Shown here piece after piece: positions 1 to 9,669 of a DNA stretch of 64,000 nt. The stretch lies in contig NZ_JMSQ01000001.1 in assembly GCF_000696575.1 (NCBI RefSeq), forward strand, positions 461,417-525,416, given 5' to 3'. The position numbers and the translations under genes were made by a program. This DNA comes from Siccibacter colletis (lineage in GTDB: Bacteria; Pseudomonadota; Gammaproteobacteria; Enterobacterales; Enterobacteriaceae). Numbering within the stretch: position 1 is the stretch's first letter; each line of letters begins with the position of its first letter. The notes under the pieces were generated by a model that was given only the letters and a program-made list of their open reading frames with translations, did not search any database and was not told where the DNA came from.

Positions 1-1765
1 GCGAAATATCCAGCCCGGTCATATCCGGCAGCTGAATATCAAGCAGCACCAGGTCATATTCGCCGGGGCTGAACATCTCCAGCGCCGCGCTGCCGGTCAT
101 CGCTACGTCCACGCTGTTACCCAGTTTTTCCAGCACCGAACGGGCAACAATCACGTTGAGCTCGATATCTTCTACCAGCAGCACGTGCAGCGCCGGCAGC
201 GGCATATCGTCCTCATCCAGCGTGTTTTCCACCTCTTCCGCGACGCGCGGTGCCTGTATCGTCAGGGTGAAGATCGAGCCGCGGCCCGGCTGGCTGTCGA
301 CGGTAATATCTCCGCCCATGCTTTTCGCCAGCCGACGCGATACCGCCAGACCAATACCGGTCCCGGTGGCCGGCTTGCCGCCGTTGCTGTCCTTCACCTG
401 ATAGTACATAGCAAAAATCTTGTCCTGCTCCTCCTGCGGAATGCCGATACCGGAGTCCTCCACCTCGAAGCGCAGCATGGTGCCTTTCTCATAGGCAATC
501 CGCACCGTAACCTGCCCTTCCTGGGTAAATTTCACCGCGTTGCTGATGAGGTTCCACAGGATCTGGCGCAGGCGCGTACCGTCGGTTTTCACCATGTGCG
601 GCAGCGGCAGCGCGGGTTCCATGACAAAGCGTAGCCCTTTTTGCTGGGCCTGCAGCCCGGCAAGGTTTTCCAGATCGGCAAGGAAGCTGGTGAAGTCTAC
701 CGGCTGGTTGTCGAGCTGCACTTTACGCCGCTCAATTTTGTCCATGTCGATAATATCGTTGAAGATATTACCCAGCGTTACCGCTGAGACGTGGATTGTC
801 TTCAGGTATTTCTCCTGCTCGGCCGTCAGGTCGGTATCCAGCAGAATGCGGCTCAGGCCAACGATGCCGTTGAGCGGCGTGCGCAGTTCATGGCTGATGG
901 TAGAGATGAAGGTGGTCTTATCGCGGCTGGCGCTCTCCAGCGCATCCTGATAGCGCTTACGCTCGGTGATGTCGCGGCCAAAGCCCATCAGGCCGTGACG
1001 TTTACCGACGCGGTCGTAGTACGGCACTTTGCGGATCTCAAAGCAGGCTTTGCGCCCGTCCGGGTAGTCGAGCCACTGTTCATAGGTCAGCGACACGTTG
1101 TGGCGGAACACTTTCTCATCGGTTTCCAGCACTTTCTCGGCCGCGTCAGCGCTATAGACATCATGCGGCTTCAGACCGATCAGCTGCTTCTCGCTTTTAC
1201 CGGTCAGCAGCTCCACGGCGCGGTTGCAGCCGGAAAACTCTTTATCTTCGTTACGATAGAAAACCAGGTCGGGCGAGGCGTCGAGGAAGGAGCGTAGAAA
1301 AGAGGATTGCTGCTCAAGCTGAAGCTGGGTCACCTCACGCTCTTTCATTTCGATTTTCAGCTGCTCAAAGGTCGCCTGACGTTCGGCCTCAGCCTTTTCA
1401 CGATCGGCGATCTCCTGATTAAGCTGGGCGATGTTGTTCTTAAGCTGAACATTCAGTTTAAGATCGCGCTCGCGCATCTCCTCCAGCTTCTCCACCAGCT
1501 TCGACAGCCGCTGGCGCGACTCTTCCAGCTGTTCGACTACCACCGAAAGAAAATAGACCGCCCAGGGGGTGATCAGCAGACCAAAGAAGATGGAGCGGAT
1601 CACATCGATGCTTTCCACCTGGCCATGCAGCACCATCGTGACCGCCATCTGCACCACGATCGCCAGTACCACGAGCGCCAGGGCCAGCAGCATGGAAAAC
1701 CGCACCAGCCCCAGTTTCATCATCAAATCAACATAGTACTGCGCCAACATTCGGATCTGCTTCAT
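1..1765 (-). CDS. arcB: Aerobic respiration control hybrid sensor kinase ArcB (3' end outside window)
   Basis: Inner-membrane hybrid histidine kinase that senses the redox state of the quinone pool and phosphorylates ArcA by a His-Asp-His-Asp relay. The visible 588 codons begin MKQIRMLAQYYV and contain two N-terminal membrane helices (about residues 22-43 and 58-77), a charged coiled coil (about 78-140), a PAS domain (about 150-270), the H-box HELRTPLNGI with His292, the ATP-binding boxes DSGIGI and GTGIGLA, and the start of the receiver domain with Asp576 in LLDIQLPDM. Both phospho-residues have the same numbers as in E. coli. The C-terminal HPt domain lies beyond the left edge. The ATG at 1763-1765 gives the standard N-terminus. 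It lies downstream of yhcC on the same strand, separated by 91 bp. Confidence 0.97.
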   Translation of the reverse strand, partial: MKQIRMLAQYYVDLMMKLGLVRFSMLLALALVVLAIVVQMAVTMVLHGQVESIDVIRSIFFGLLITPWAVYFLSVVVEQLEESRQRLSKLVEKLEEMRERDLKLNVQLKNNIAQLNQEIADREKAEAERQATFEQLKIEMKEREVTQLQLEQQSSFLRSFLDASPDLVFYRNEDKEFSGCNRAVELLTGKSEKQLIGLKPHDVYSADAAEKVLETDEKVFRHNVSLTYEQWLDYPDGRKACFEIRKVPYYDRVGKRHGLMGFGRDITERKRYQDALESASRDKTTFISTISHELRTPLNGIVGLSRILLDTDLTAEQEKYLKTIHVSAVTLGNIFNDIIDMDKIERRKVQLDNQPVDFTSFLADLENLAGLQAQQKGLRFVMEPALPLPHMVKTDGTRLRQILWNLISNAVKFTQEGQVTVRIAYEKGTMLRFEVEDSGIGIPQEEQDKIFAMYYQVKDSNGGKPATGTGIGLAVSRRLAKSMGGDITVDSQPGRGSIFTLTIQAPRVAEEVENTLDEDDMPLPALHVLLVEDIELNVIVARSVLEKLGNSVDVAMTGSAALEMFSPGEYDLVLLDIQLPDMTGLDIS

Positions 1766-1856
1766 GTCTCTTTCCTTTGCACGCTTTGCGCCATCATACT
1801 CAATTCGCGCCGCCAGGTTGATGATAGCGCGAAAAAAGTGCGGCACGCGCCGGGGT

Positions 1857-2819
1857 TTAGCGGGCAATGGCTGCAGCGGTGGAACAGACAATATCTTCCG
1901 GCGCGTGCCAGGCTCGCCCGATGGCGCTGCCCTGGCCGCCATGCTGAGTAAGATAGCGATCGATCTCCACCATGCCGGTCCAGCGGTTCTCACACCACAG
2001 CGGCGCGAGTAATGTTGGCCGACGGGCGCTGGCGGACACACGATGGAAAACCACCTCTGGCGGCGTATGGCGGATCATCTCCCCGGCAATGGCCGTGTAC
2101 GTTTCCAGCGCGATGGCGTTAAGCCGCCCGGCCTGCCACGCCTTTGCCATGGTGCTGCCGGTTACGATATGCAGCGGATGCAGTTTGATACCTTCCGTCC
2201 CGCTCTCCACAACGCGATCGAGCGTCACGCGATTTTCCGTCATTCCCTCCCCCGGCAAGCCCACAATAAGGTGGCAGCAGACTTTCAGGCCGCGCGCCCT
2301 GGCGCGGCGAGTGGTTTCCAGATAGCAGGCCACATCGTGACCGCGGTTGATGCGGCGCAGCGTGACATCGTGGGCGCTTTGCAGGCCCAGCTCCAGCCAT
2401 ATCTCCAGCCCTTGCTCGCGATAGCCGGCCAGCAGATCCAGTACGCTCTCCGGCACGCAGTCCGGACGGGTGCCCACGCACAGCCCTACTACGTTTGCCT
2501 GGCTCGCCGCCTGCTGGTACATACTGCGCAGCAGCTGCACTTCAGCCCAGGTGCTGGTATAGGCCTGAAAATAGGCGAGATAGCGCGAGGCGCGGTTGAC
2601 CCTTTGCGCCTGGTGCGTTAGCTGTTCTGAGACAGAAAGGTGCTGCTGCGCTTCATCAGCAAACGAGGCGACGTTACAGAAGGTGCAGCCGCCGCGTCCG
2701 AGGGTGCCGTCCCGGTTCGGACAGCTGAAGCCGCCGTGCAGGGTAAGCTTGTGAACCTTTTGCCCATGGCGACGGGCAAGATCCCCACCAAACATATTGA
2801 CTAATTTCTGTAACTGCAT
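1857..2819 (-). CDS. yhcC: Radical SAM family protein YhcC
   Basis: Predicted radical S-adenosylmethionine enzyme of the YhcC/TIGR01212 family; the substrate is not established. The protein has 320 residues. Near the N-terminus CPNRDGTLGRGGCTFC supplies the cysteine cluster that binds the 4Fe-4S centre. Later conserved elements are VGTRPDCV, LELGLQSAHD and LIVGLPGEGM, typical of the radical SAM barrel. The start MQLQKLVNMFGGDL matches the family N-terminus. It is transcribed towards arcB and diverges from gltB across a long regulatory gap. It is slightly longer than I recall for E. coli (about 309) because of the C-terminus. Family assignment is firm, function is not. Confidence 0.92.
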   Translation of the reverse strand: MQLQKLVNMFGGDLARRHGQKVHKLTLHGGFSCPNRDGTLGRGGCTFCNVASFADEAQQHLSVSEQLTHQAQRVNRASRYLAYFQAYTSTWAEVQLLRSMYQQAASQANVVGLCVGTRPDCVPESVLDLLAGYREQGLEIWLELGLQSAHDVTLRRINRGHDVACYLETTRRARARGLKVCCHLIVGLPGEGMTENRVTLDRVVESGTEGIKLHPLHIVTGSTMAKAWQAGRLNAIALETYTAIAGEMIRHTPPEVVFHRVSASARRPTLLAPLWCENRWTGMVEIDRYLTQHGGQGSAIGRAWHAPEDIVCSTAAAIAR

Positions 2820-2914
2820 AATCTGAGTGACCGGCCTGAGAAAAAGGCCAAGCCTGCCATTTTAAACGTATTCCGGCGATGACATGGATCAAACGCCCTG
2901 GATACGCTTTACCT

Positions 2915-2932
2915 GTTGAATAATCATTCATT
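2915..2932. promoter_or_regulatory. ARG box (ArgR operator) upstream of gltB
   Basis: The core TGAATAATCATTCA (2917-2930) matches the ArgR half-site palindrome TGAAT-WWWW-ATTCA with a single deviation in the AT spacer. It lies about 570 bp before the gltB start and about 100 bp before the yhcC start, so either gene could be the target. ArgR participation in gltBDF control is described for E. coli. Only one box is obvious here, whereas strong ArgR operators usually have two. Confidence 0.65.
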
Positions 2933-3026
2933 AAAAGCGAAATTTCACGCATTCGCAATGTGATTACTTTTGCTTATAACATTGCTCATTATTTAAGGAA
3001 TATGACACAGCGAAAAAAACAGTGGC

Positions 3027-3116
3027 ATGCTGCGTGGAGCTGAGCATTATTGGCATTTTATGCTGGTAGTCGCGCCAGTGACGCTATGGTTTGCGCTTTT
3101 TACCGCTTATCGATAG
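3027..3116 (+). CDS. Possible 29-residue hydrophobic small protein (uncertain)
   Basis: A short frame starting MLRGAEHYWHF continues into a hydrophobic stretch (MLVVAPVTLWFALFTAYR) and ends at TAG 3114-3116. The predicted peptide looks like a single membrane-spanning small protein with a basic C-terminus. No good Shine-Dalgarno sequence precedes the ATG, and an alternative start at 3060 would give 18 residues. The frame lies in the gltB upstream region before the CRP-like box. It may simply be chance; I do not recognise a family. Confidence 0.2.
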   Translation: MLRGAEHYWHFMLVVAPVTLWFALFTAYR

Positions 3117-3130
3117 TGAGACAGATCACA
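3115..3130. promoter_or_regulatory. CRP-like binding site upstream of gltB
   Basis: AGTGA-GACAGA-TCACA matches the CRP consensus TGTGA-N6-TCACA at nine of ten positions with the correct spacing. It lies about 370 bp before the gltB start codon. CRP is a known regulator of the E. coli gltBDF operon, so the assignment is plausible; the distance to the transcription start is unknown here. Confidence 0.55.
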
Positions 3131-3293
3131 CTCCTCAGGCCTGATACGCTGCGCTTTTTGAATGTAAAAAAGGTTAAATAACCCTGTATATCATTAGGTT
3201 AAGCGCTCATTAGCACAATTTTGTATAAATAAGAATGCCATTTGACCTGAATCCGGATTCCCGATAAGTTGGAAATCCGCTGGAAGCTTTCTG

Positions 3294-3312
3294 GATGAGC
3301 GTTCTGCTCATC
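3294..3312. promoter_or_regulatory. Perfect inverted repeat / hairpin in the gltB upstream region
   Basis: GATGAGC-GTTCT-GCTCATC forms a perfect 7-bp stem with a 5-base loop. No T-run follows, so it is not an intrinsic terminator. It could be a protein-binding palindrome or an RNA hairpin in the gltB leader, depending on where transcription starts. Confidence 0.4.
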
Positions 3313-3500
3313 ATATTTATGCAGTTATAGAGATTCCCTCTTAAAGCAAGTCCTCAACACTTGTGTACCGATGCGAAAAGGATAAAGAGAGGGCGACAGA
3401 TGAGGTTAACCGCCTCACTTAATATCGTCGCCTTGCCCTCATTACGCCTGTGCGCAATCGGTAACGAAGGGGTCCGCAGAGCCTGGGGAGGTTCACTGAT

Positions 3501-6500
3501 ATGTTGTACGATAAATCTCTTGAGAGGGATAACTGTGGTTTCGGCCTGATCGCCCACATAGAAGGCGAACCTAGCCACAAGGTAGTGCGAACCGCCATTC
3601 ACGCACTGGCTCGTATGCAGCACCGTGGCGCAATCCTTGCCGACGGTAAAACCGGCGATGGTTGCGGCCTGCTGCTGCAAAAACCGGACCGTTTCTTCCG
3701 CTTCGTTGCCGAAGAGCGCGGCTGGCGGCTGGCAAAAAATTACGCCGTCGGCATGATTTTCTTAAGCCAGGATGTCGAGAAGGCGCAGGCCTCCCGCCGC
3801 ATTGTGGAAGAAGAGCTGCAGCGTGAAACGCTGTCTATCGTCGGCTGGCGTGACGTGCCGACCAACGACGGCGTGCTGGGCGAGATCGCCCTCTCCTCCA
3901 TGCCGCGCATTGAGCAAATCTTCGTTAACGCCCCGGCTGGCTGGCGTCCGCGCGATATGGAGCGCCGTCTGTTTATTGCCCGCCGCCGTATCGAAAAGCG
4001 TATCCAGGATGATAAAGACTTCTACGTCTGCAGCCTGTCGAACCTCGTCAACATCTATAAAGGTCTGTGTATGCCGGCGGATCTGCCGCGCTTCTACCTG
4101 GACCTTGCGGATCTGCGTCTGGAATCGGCCATCTGCCTGTTCCACCAGCGCTTCTCCACCAACACCGTGCCGCGCTGGCCGCTGGCGCAGCCGTTCCGCT
4201 ATCTGGCCCACAATGGTGAGATCAATACCATCACCGGTAACCGCCAGTGGGCGCGCGCGCGTACCTACAAGTTCCAGACCCCGCTGATCCCGGATCTCCA
4301 TGACGCCGCGCCGTTCGTCAACGAAACCGGCTCTGACTCCAGCTCAATGGATAACATGCTGGAGCTGCTGCTGGCAGGCGGCATGGACATCGTGCGTGCC
4401 ATGCGTCTTTTAGTGCCGCCAGCCTGGCAGAACAACCCGGACATGGACCCCGACCTGCGCGCCTTCTTCGACTTTAACTCCATGCACATGGAGCCGTGGG
4501 ACGGCCCGGCAGGCATCGTAATGTCCGATGGTCGTTTCGCCGCCTGTAACCTCGACCGTAACGGCCTGCGGCCGGCGCGCTACGTCATTACCAAAGACAA
4601 GCTCATCACCTGTGCTTCCGAAGTGGGCATCTGGGATTATCAGCCGGACGAAGTGGTCGAAAAAGGCCGCGTCGGACCGGGCGAGCTGATGGTGATCGAC
4701 ACCCGCGTCGGGCGCATTCTGCACTCGGCGGAAACCGACTACGACCTGAAAATCCGCCACCCGTATAAAGAGTGGATGGAGAAGAACGTGCGCCGCCTGG
4801 TGCCGTTTGAAGATCTGCCGGACGAGCAGGTCGGCGCGCGCGAGCTGGACGACGATCTGCTGGCTAGCTATCAGAAGCAGTTCAACTACAGCAACGAAGA
4901 GCTGGACTCCGTGATCCGCGTGCTGGGCGAGAACGGCCAGGAAGCGGTCGGCTCCATGGGTGACGATACCCCGTTTGCCGTGCTCTCCAGCCAGCCGCGC
5001 ATTATCTATGACTATTTCCGCCAGCAGTTCGCGCAGGTCACCAACCCGCCGATCGATCCGCTGCGCGAAGCGCACGTTATGTCGCTGGCCACCAGCATTG
5101 GTCGCGAGATGAACGTGTTCTGCGAAGCTGAAGGCCAGGCGCACCGTCTGAGCTTCAAGTCGCCGATCCTGCTCTACTCCGATTTCAAACAGCTCACCAC
5201 GATGGAAGAGGAGCACTATCGCGCCGACACGCTCGATATCACCTTCGACGTGAATGAAACCTCGCTTGAAGCGGTGGTTAACGCGCTGTGCGATCGCGCC
5301 GAGCAGATGGTGCGTAACGGCACCGTACTGCTGGTGCTCTCCGACCGTAACATCGGCAAGGACCGTCTGCCGGTACCGGCGCCGATGGCGGTGGGCGCTA
5401 TCCAGACTCGTCTGGTTGAGAAGAACCTGCGCTGCGACGCCAACATCATTGTTGAAACCGCCAGCGCCCGCGACCCGCACCACTTTGCCGTGCTGCTGGG
5501 CTTCGGCGCAACGGCCATCTACCCGTATCTCGCCTACGAAACGCTGGCGAAGCTGGTGGATACCGCAGCGATCGAGAAGAACTACCGCACCGTGATGCTG
5601 AACTACCGTAACGGCATCAACAAAGGCCTGTACAAGATCATGTCCAAAATGGGCATTTCGACCATCGCCTCTTACCGCTGCTCGAAGCTGTTCGAAGCGG
5701 TGGGCCTGCACGATGAGGTGTCGTCGCTCTGCTTCCAGGGCGTGGTCAGCCGTATCGGCGGCGCGGGCTTTGCCGACTTCCAGCAGGATCTGCTGAACCT
5801 GTCGAAACGCGCCTGGCTGGTACGTAAATCCCTCGACCAGGGCGGCCTGCTGAAGTACGTGCACGGCGGCGAATACCACGCTTATAACCCGGACGTGGTG
5901 CGCACCCTGCAACAGGCGGTACAGAGCGGTGAATACAGCGATTATCAGCAGTACGCAAAGCTGGTGAACGAACGTCCGGCGGCCACGCTGCGCGATTTGC
6001 TGGCGCTGGCCCCGCAGGGCGAGTCCGTGAGCATCGACAACGTGGAACCAGCAAGCGAGCTGTTCAAACGCTTTGACACCGCCGCGATGTCCATCGGCGC
6101 ATTAAGCCCGGAAGCCCACGAGGCGCTGGCCGAAGCGATGAACAGCATCGGCGGCAACTCCAACTCTGGCGAAGGCGGCGAAGATCCGGCGCGTTACGGC
6201 ACCAACAAAGTTTCGCGCATCAAACAGGTTGCCTCGGGTCGCTTCGGCGTCACCCCGGCGTATCTGGTTAACGCTGACGTGATCCAGATTAAAGTCGCCC
6301 AGGGGGCGAAACCGGGCGAAGGCGGTCAGCTGCCGGGCGACAAGGTTACCCCGTACATCGCGAAACTGCGCTACTCGGTGCCGGGCGTGACGCTTATCTC
6401 CCCGCCGCCGCACCATGACATCTACTCAATTGAGGATCTGGCGCAGCTGATTTTTGACCTGAAACAGGTCAACCCGAAGGCGATGATCTCCGTGAAGCTG

Positions 6501-7961
6501 GTTTCCGAACCAGGCGTCGGCACCATTGCTACCGGCGTGGCGAAAGCCTATGCGGACCTGATCACCATTGCCGGCTACGACGGCGGCACCGGTGCAAGCC
6601 CGCTCTCGTCGGTGAAGTACGCCGGCTGCCCGTGGGAGCTTGGCCTGGTGGAAACCCAGCAGGCGCTGGTATCTAACGGCCTGCGCCACAAGATCCGTCT
6701 GCAGGTGGATGGCGGCCTGAAAACTGGCCTCGACATCATCAAAGCGGCGATTCTCGGCGCGGAAAGCTTTGGCTTCGGCACCGGGCCGATGGTGGCCCTG
6801 GGCTGTAAATACCTGCGTATTTGCCACCTGAACAACTGTGCCACCGGCGTGGCGACTCAGGATGACAAGCTGCGTAAGAACCACTATCACGGCCTGCCGT
6901 TCAAAGTGACCAACTACTTTGAATTTATCGCCCGTGAAACCCGCGAGCTGATGGCGCAGCTTGGCGTGACGCGTCTCGTGGATCTCATCGGTCGCACCGA
7001 CCTGCTGAAAGCGCTGGACGGTTATACCGCGAAGCAGCAGAAGCTGGATCTGTCACGCCTGCTGGAAACCGCCGAGCCGCATCCGGGTAAAGCGCTGTAC
7101 TGCACCGAACATAACCCGCCGTTCGATAACGGTGTGCTGAACGGTCAGTTGCTGAACCAGGCGAAACCTTATGTGGACGAACGCCAGAGCAAGACCTTCT
7201 GGTTTGATATCCGCAATACCGACCGCTCAGTGGGTGCTTCACTCTCTGGCTATATTGCCCAGACCCACGGCGATCAGGGGCTGGCCTCCGACCCGATTAA
7301 AGCGCACTTCAGCGGTACCGCAGGCCAGAGCTTCGGCGTGTGGAACGCAGGCGGCGTGGAGCTGCACCTGACCGGCGATGCCAACGACTATGTGGGTAAA
7401 GGCATGGCGGGTGGTCTGCTGGCGATTCGTCCGCCGGTAGGTTCCGCGTTCCGCAGCCATGAGGCGAGCATCATCGGTAACACCTGCCTGTATGGCGCAA
7501 CCGGTGGCCGTCTGTATGCTGCGGGCCGTGCCGGTGAGCGTTTCGGGGTGCGTAACTCCGGGGCGATCACTGTGGTGGAAGGTATCGGTGATAACGGCTG
7601 TGAATACATGACCGGCGGTATCGTCTGTATTCTCGGCAAAACCGGGGTTAACTTCGGCGCGGGCATGACCGGCGGCTTCGCCTACGTGCTGGACGAAGAC
7701 GGCGAATTCCGTAAACGCGTGAACCCGGAGCTGGTGGAAGTGCTGAGCGTTGACGATCTGGCGATCCACGAAGAGCACCTGCGCGGCCTGATTACCGAGC
7801 ATGTGCAGCACACCGGCTCGCAGCGCGGGGAAGAGATCCTGGCGAACTGGCCGGCGTTCTCCACCAAATTTGCACTGGTTAAACCGAAGTCCAGTGATGT
7901 CAAAGCATTGTTGGGTCACCGTAGTCGTTCCGCAGCCGAGCTGCGGGTGCAGGCGCAGTAA
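3501..7961 (+). CDS. gltB: Glutamate synthase (NADPH) large subunit
   Basis: Large subunit of glutamate synthase (GOGAT). It hydrolyses glutamine at an N-terminal Ntn site and channels ammonia to an FMN site, where 2-oxoglutarate becomes glutamate. The 1486-residue precursor starts [15 protein letters not shown]; the catalytic nucleophile is Cys12, exposed when the first 11 residues are removed. The class II amidotransferase domain covers about 12-410, the central and FMN-binding domains about 450-1210, and the C-terminal beta-helix about 1220-1480. Cys1102, Cys1108 and Cys1113 ([13 protein letters not shown]) bind the 3Fe-4S cluster. A GGGGAGG Shine-Dalgarno at 3485-3491 sits 9 bases before the ATG, and an in-frame stop at 3462-3464 excludes a longer protein. 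gltD follows after 9 bases. Confidence 0.98.
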   Translation: MLYDKSLERDNCGFGLIAHIEGEPSHKVVRTAIHALARMQHRGAILADGKTGDGCGLLLQKPDRFFRFVAEERGWRLAKNYAVGMIFLSQDVEKAQASRRIVEEELQRETLSIVGWRDVPTNDGVLGEIALSSMPRIEQIFVNAPAGWRPRDMERRLFIARRRIEKRIQDDKDFYVCSLSNLVNIYKGLCMPADLPRFYLDLADLRLESAICLFHQRFSTNTVPRWPLAQPFRYLAHNGEINTITGNRQWARARTYKFQTPLIPDLHDAAPFVNETGSDSSSMDNMLELLLAGGMDIVRAMRLLVPPAWQNNPDMDPDLRAFFDFNSMHMEPWDGPAGIVMSDGRFAACNLDRNGLRPARYVITKDKLITCASEVGIWDYQPDEVVEKGRVGPGELMVIDTRVGRILHSAETDYDLKIRHPYKEWMEKNVRRLVPFEDLPDEQVGARELDDDLLASYQKQFNYSNEELDSVIRVLGENGQEAVGSMGDDTPFAVLSSQPRIIYDYFRQQFAQVTNPPIDPLREAHVMSLATSIGREMNVFCEAEGQAHRLSFKSPILLYSDFKQLTTMEEEHYRADTLDITFDVNETSLEAVVNALCDRAEQMVRNGTVLLVLSDRNIGKDRLPVPAPMAVGAIQTRLVEKNLRCDANIIVETASARDPHHFAVLLGFGATAIYPYLAYETLAKLVDTAAIEKNYRTVMLNYRNGINKGLYKIMSKMGISTIASYRCSKLFEAVGLHDEVSSLCFQGVVSRIGGAGFADFQQDLLNLSKRAWLVRKSLDQGGLLKYVHGGEYHAYNPDVVRTLQQAVQSGEYSDYQQYAKLVNERPAATLRDLLALAPQGESVSIDNVEPASELFKRFDTAAMSIGALSPEAHEALAEAMNSIGGNSNSGEGGEDPARYGTNKVSRIKQVASGRFGVTPAYLVNADVIQIKVAQGAKPGEGGQLPGDKVTPYIAKLRYSVPGVTLISPPPHHDIYSIEDLAQLIFDLKQVNPKAMISVKLVSEPGVGTIATGVAKAYADLITIAGYDGGTGASPLSSVKYAGCPWELGLVETQQALVSNGLRHKIRLQVDGGLKTGLDIIKAAILGAESFGFGTGPMVALGCKYLRICHLNNCATGVATQDDKLRKNHYHGLPFKVTNYFEFIARETRELMAQLGVTRLVDLIGRTDLLKALDGYTAKQQKLDLSRLLETAEPHPGKALYCTEHNPPFDNGVLNGQLLNQAKPYVDERQSKTFWFDIRNTDRSVGASLSGYIAQTHGDQGLASDPIKAHFSGTAGQSFGVWNAGGVELHLTGDANDYVGKGMAGGLLAIRPPVGSAFRSHEASIIGNTCLYGATGGRLYAAGRAGERFGVRNSGAITVVEGIGDNGCEYMTGGIVCILGKTGVNFGAGMTGGFAYVLDEDGEFRKRVNPELVEVLSVDDLAIHEEHLRGLITEHVQHTGSQRGEEILANWPAFSTKFALVKPKSSDVKALLGHRSRSAAELRVQAQ

Positions 7962-9389
<1,428 letters not shown>

Positions 9390-9405
9390 AAGCAGGTTAT
9401 CTGTC

Positions 9406-9438
9406 AGGGAGGCGCTATGCCTCCCTTTTTTTATTTTT
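9406..9438 (+). terminator. Rho-independent terminator of gltBD
   Basis: AGGGAGGC (9406-9413) pairs perfectly with GCCTCCCT (9419-9426) around the loop GCTAT and is followed by a T-rich tail to about 9438. It lies 17 bp after the gltD stop codon. Confidence 0.9.
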
Positions 9439-9669
9439 GCGCTCTCTGTGTCCTGCATAAATAATCTAAAAAGATAATTCTCCCCTGCCCTCCTTCAAGC
9501 CATCATCCTAAAGCATATTATAAAAAATAAGAATACACGAAAGGCGGATATATATTTTACCTCCTGAAGATAGAGATTCTTCCTACCTTCACAATAGAAA
9601 AAAAAGCGCATACACTTTTCGGCCTTTAGAAGGATAACTTGTTTACTCATTATTATATGGGATGTAATT

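Larger units (their letters stand above)
2820..3500. other. yhcC-gltB intergenic regulatory region (681 bp)
   Basis: Divergent, AT-rich intergenic region with no conserved long ORF. It holds an ARG box (2915-2932), a CRP-like palindrome (3115-3130), a weak IHF-like match around 3196-3208, a perfect hairpin (3294-3312) and a possible 29-codon hydrophobic mini-ORF (3027-3116). In E. coli the gltBDF operon is controlled from a long upstream region by Lrp, IHF, CRP and ArgR, which fits this layout. I could not place the gltB -35/-10 elements or Lrp sites with confidence. Confidence 0.7.

Noticed and set aside
4410..5912. 500-codon open frame antisense to gltB
   Set aside because: It lies wholly inside gltB on the opposite strand; strongly biased GC-rich codons leave the complementary frame free of stops. 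No ribosome site or recognisable domain.
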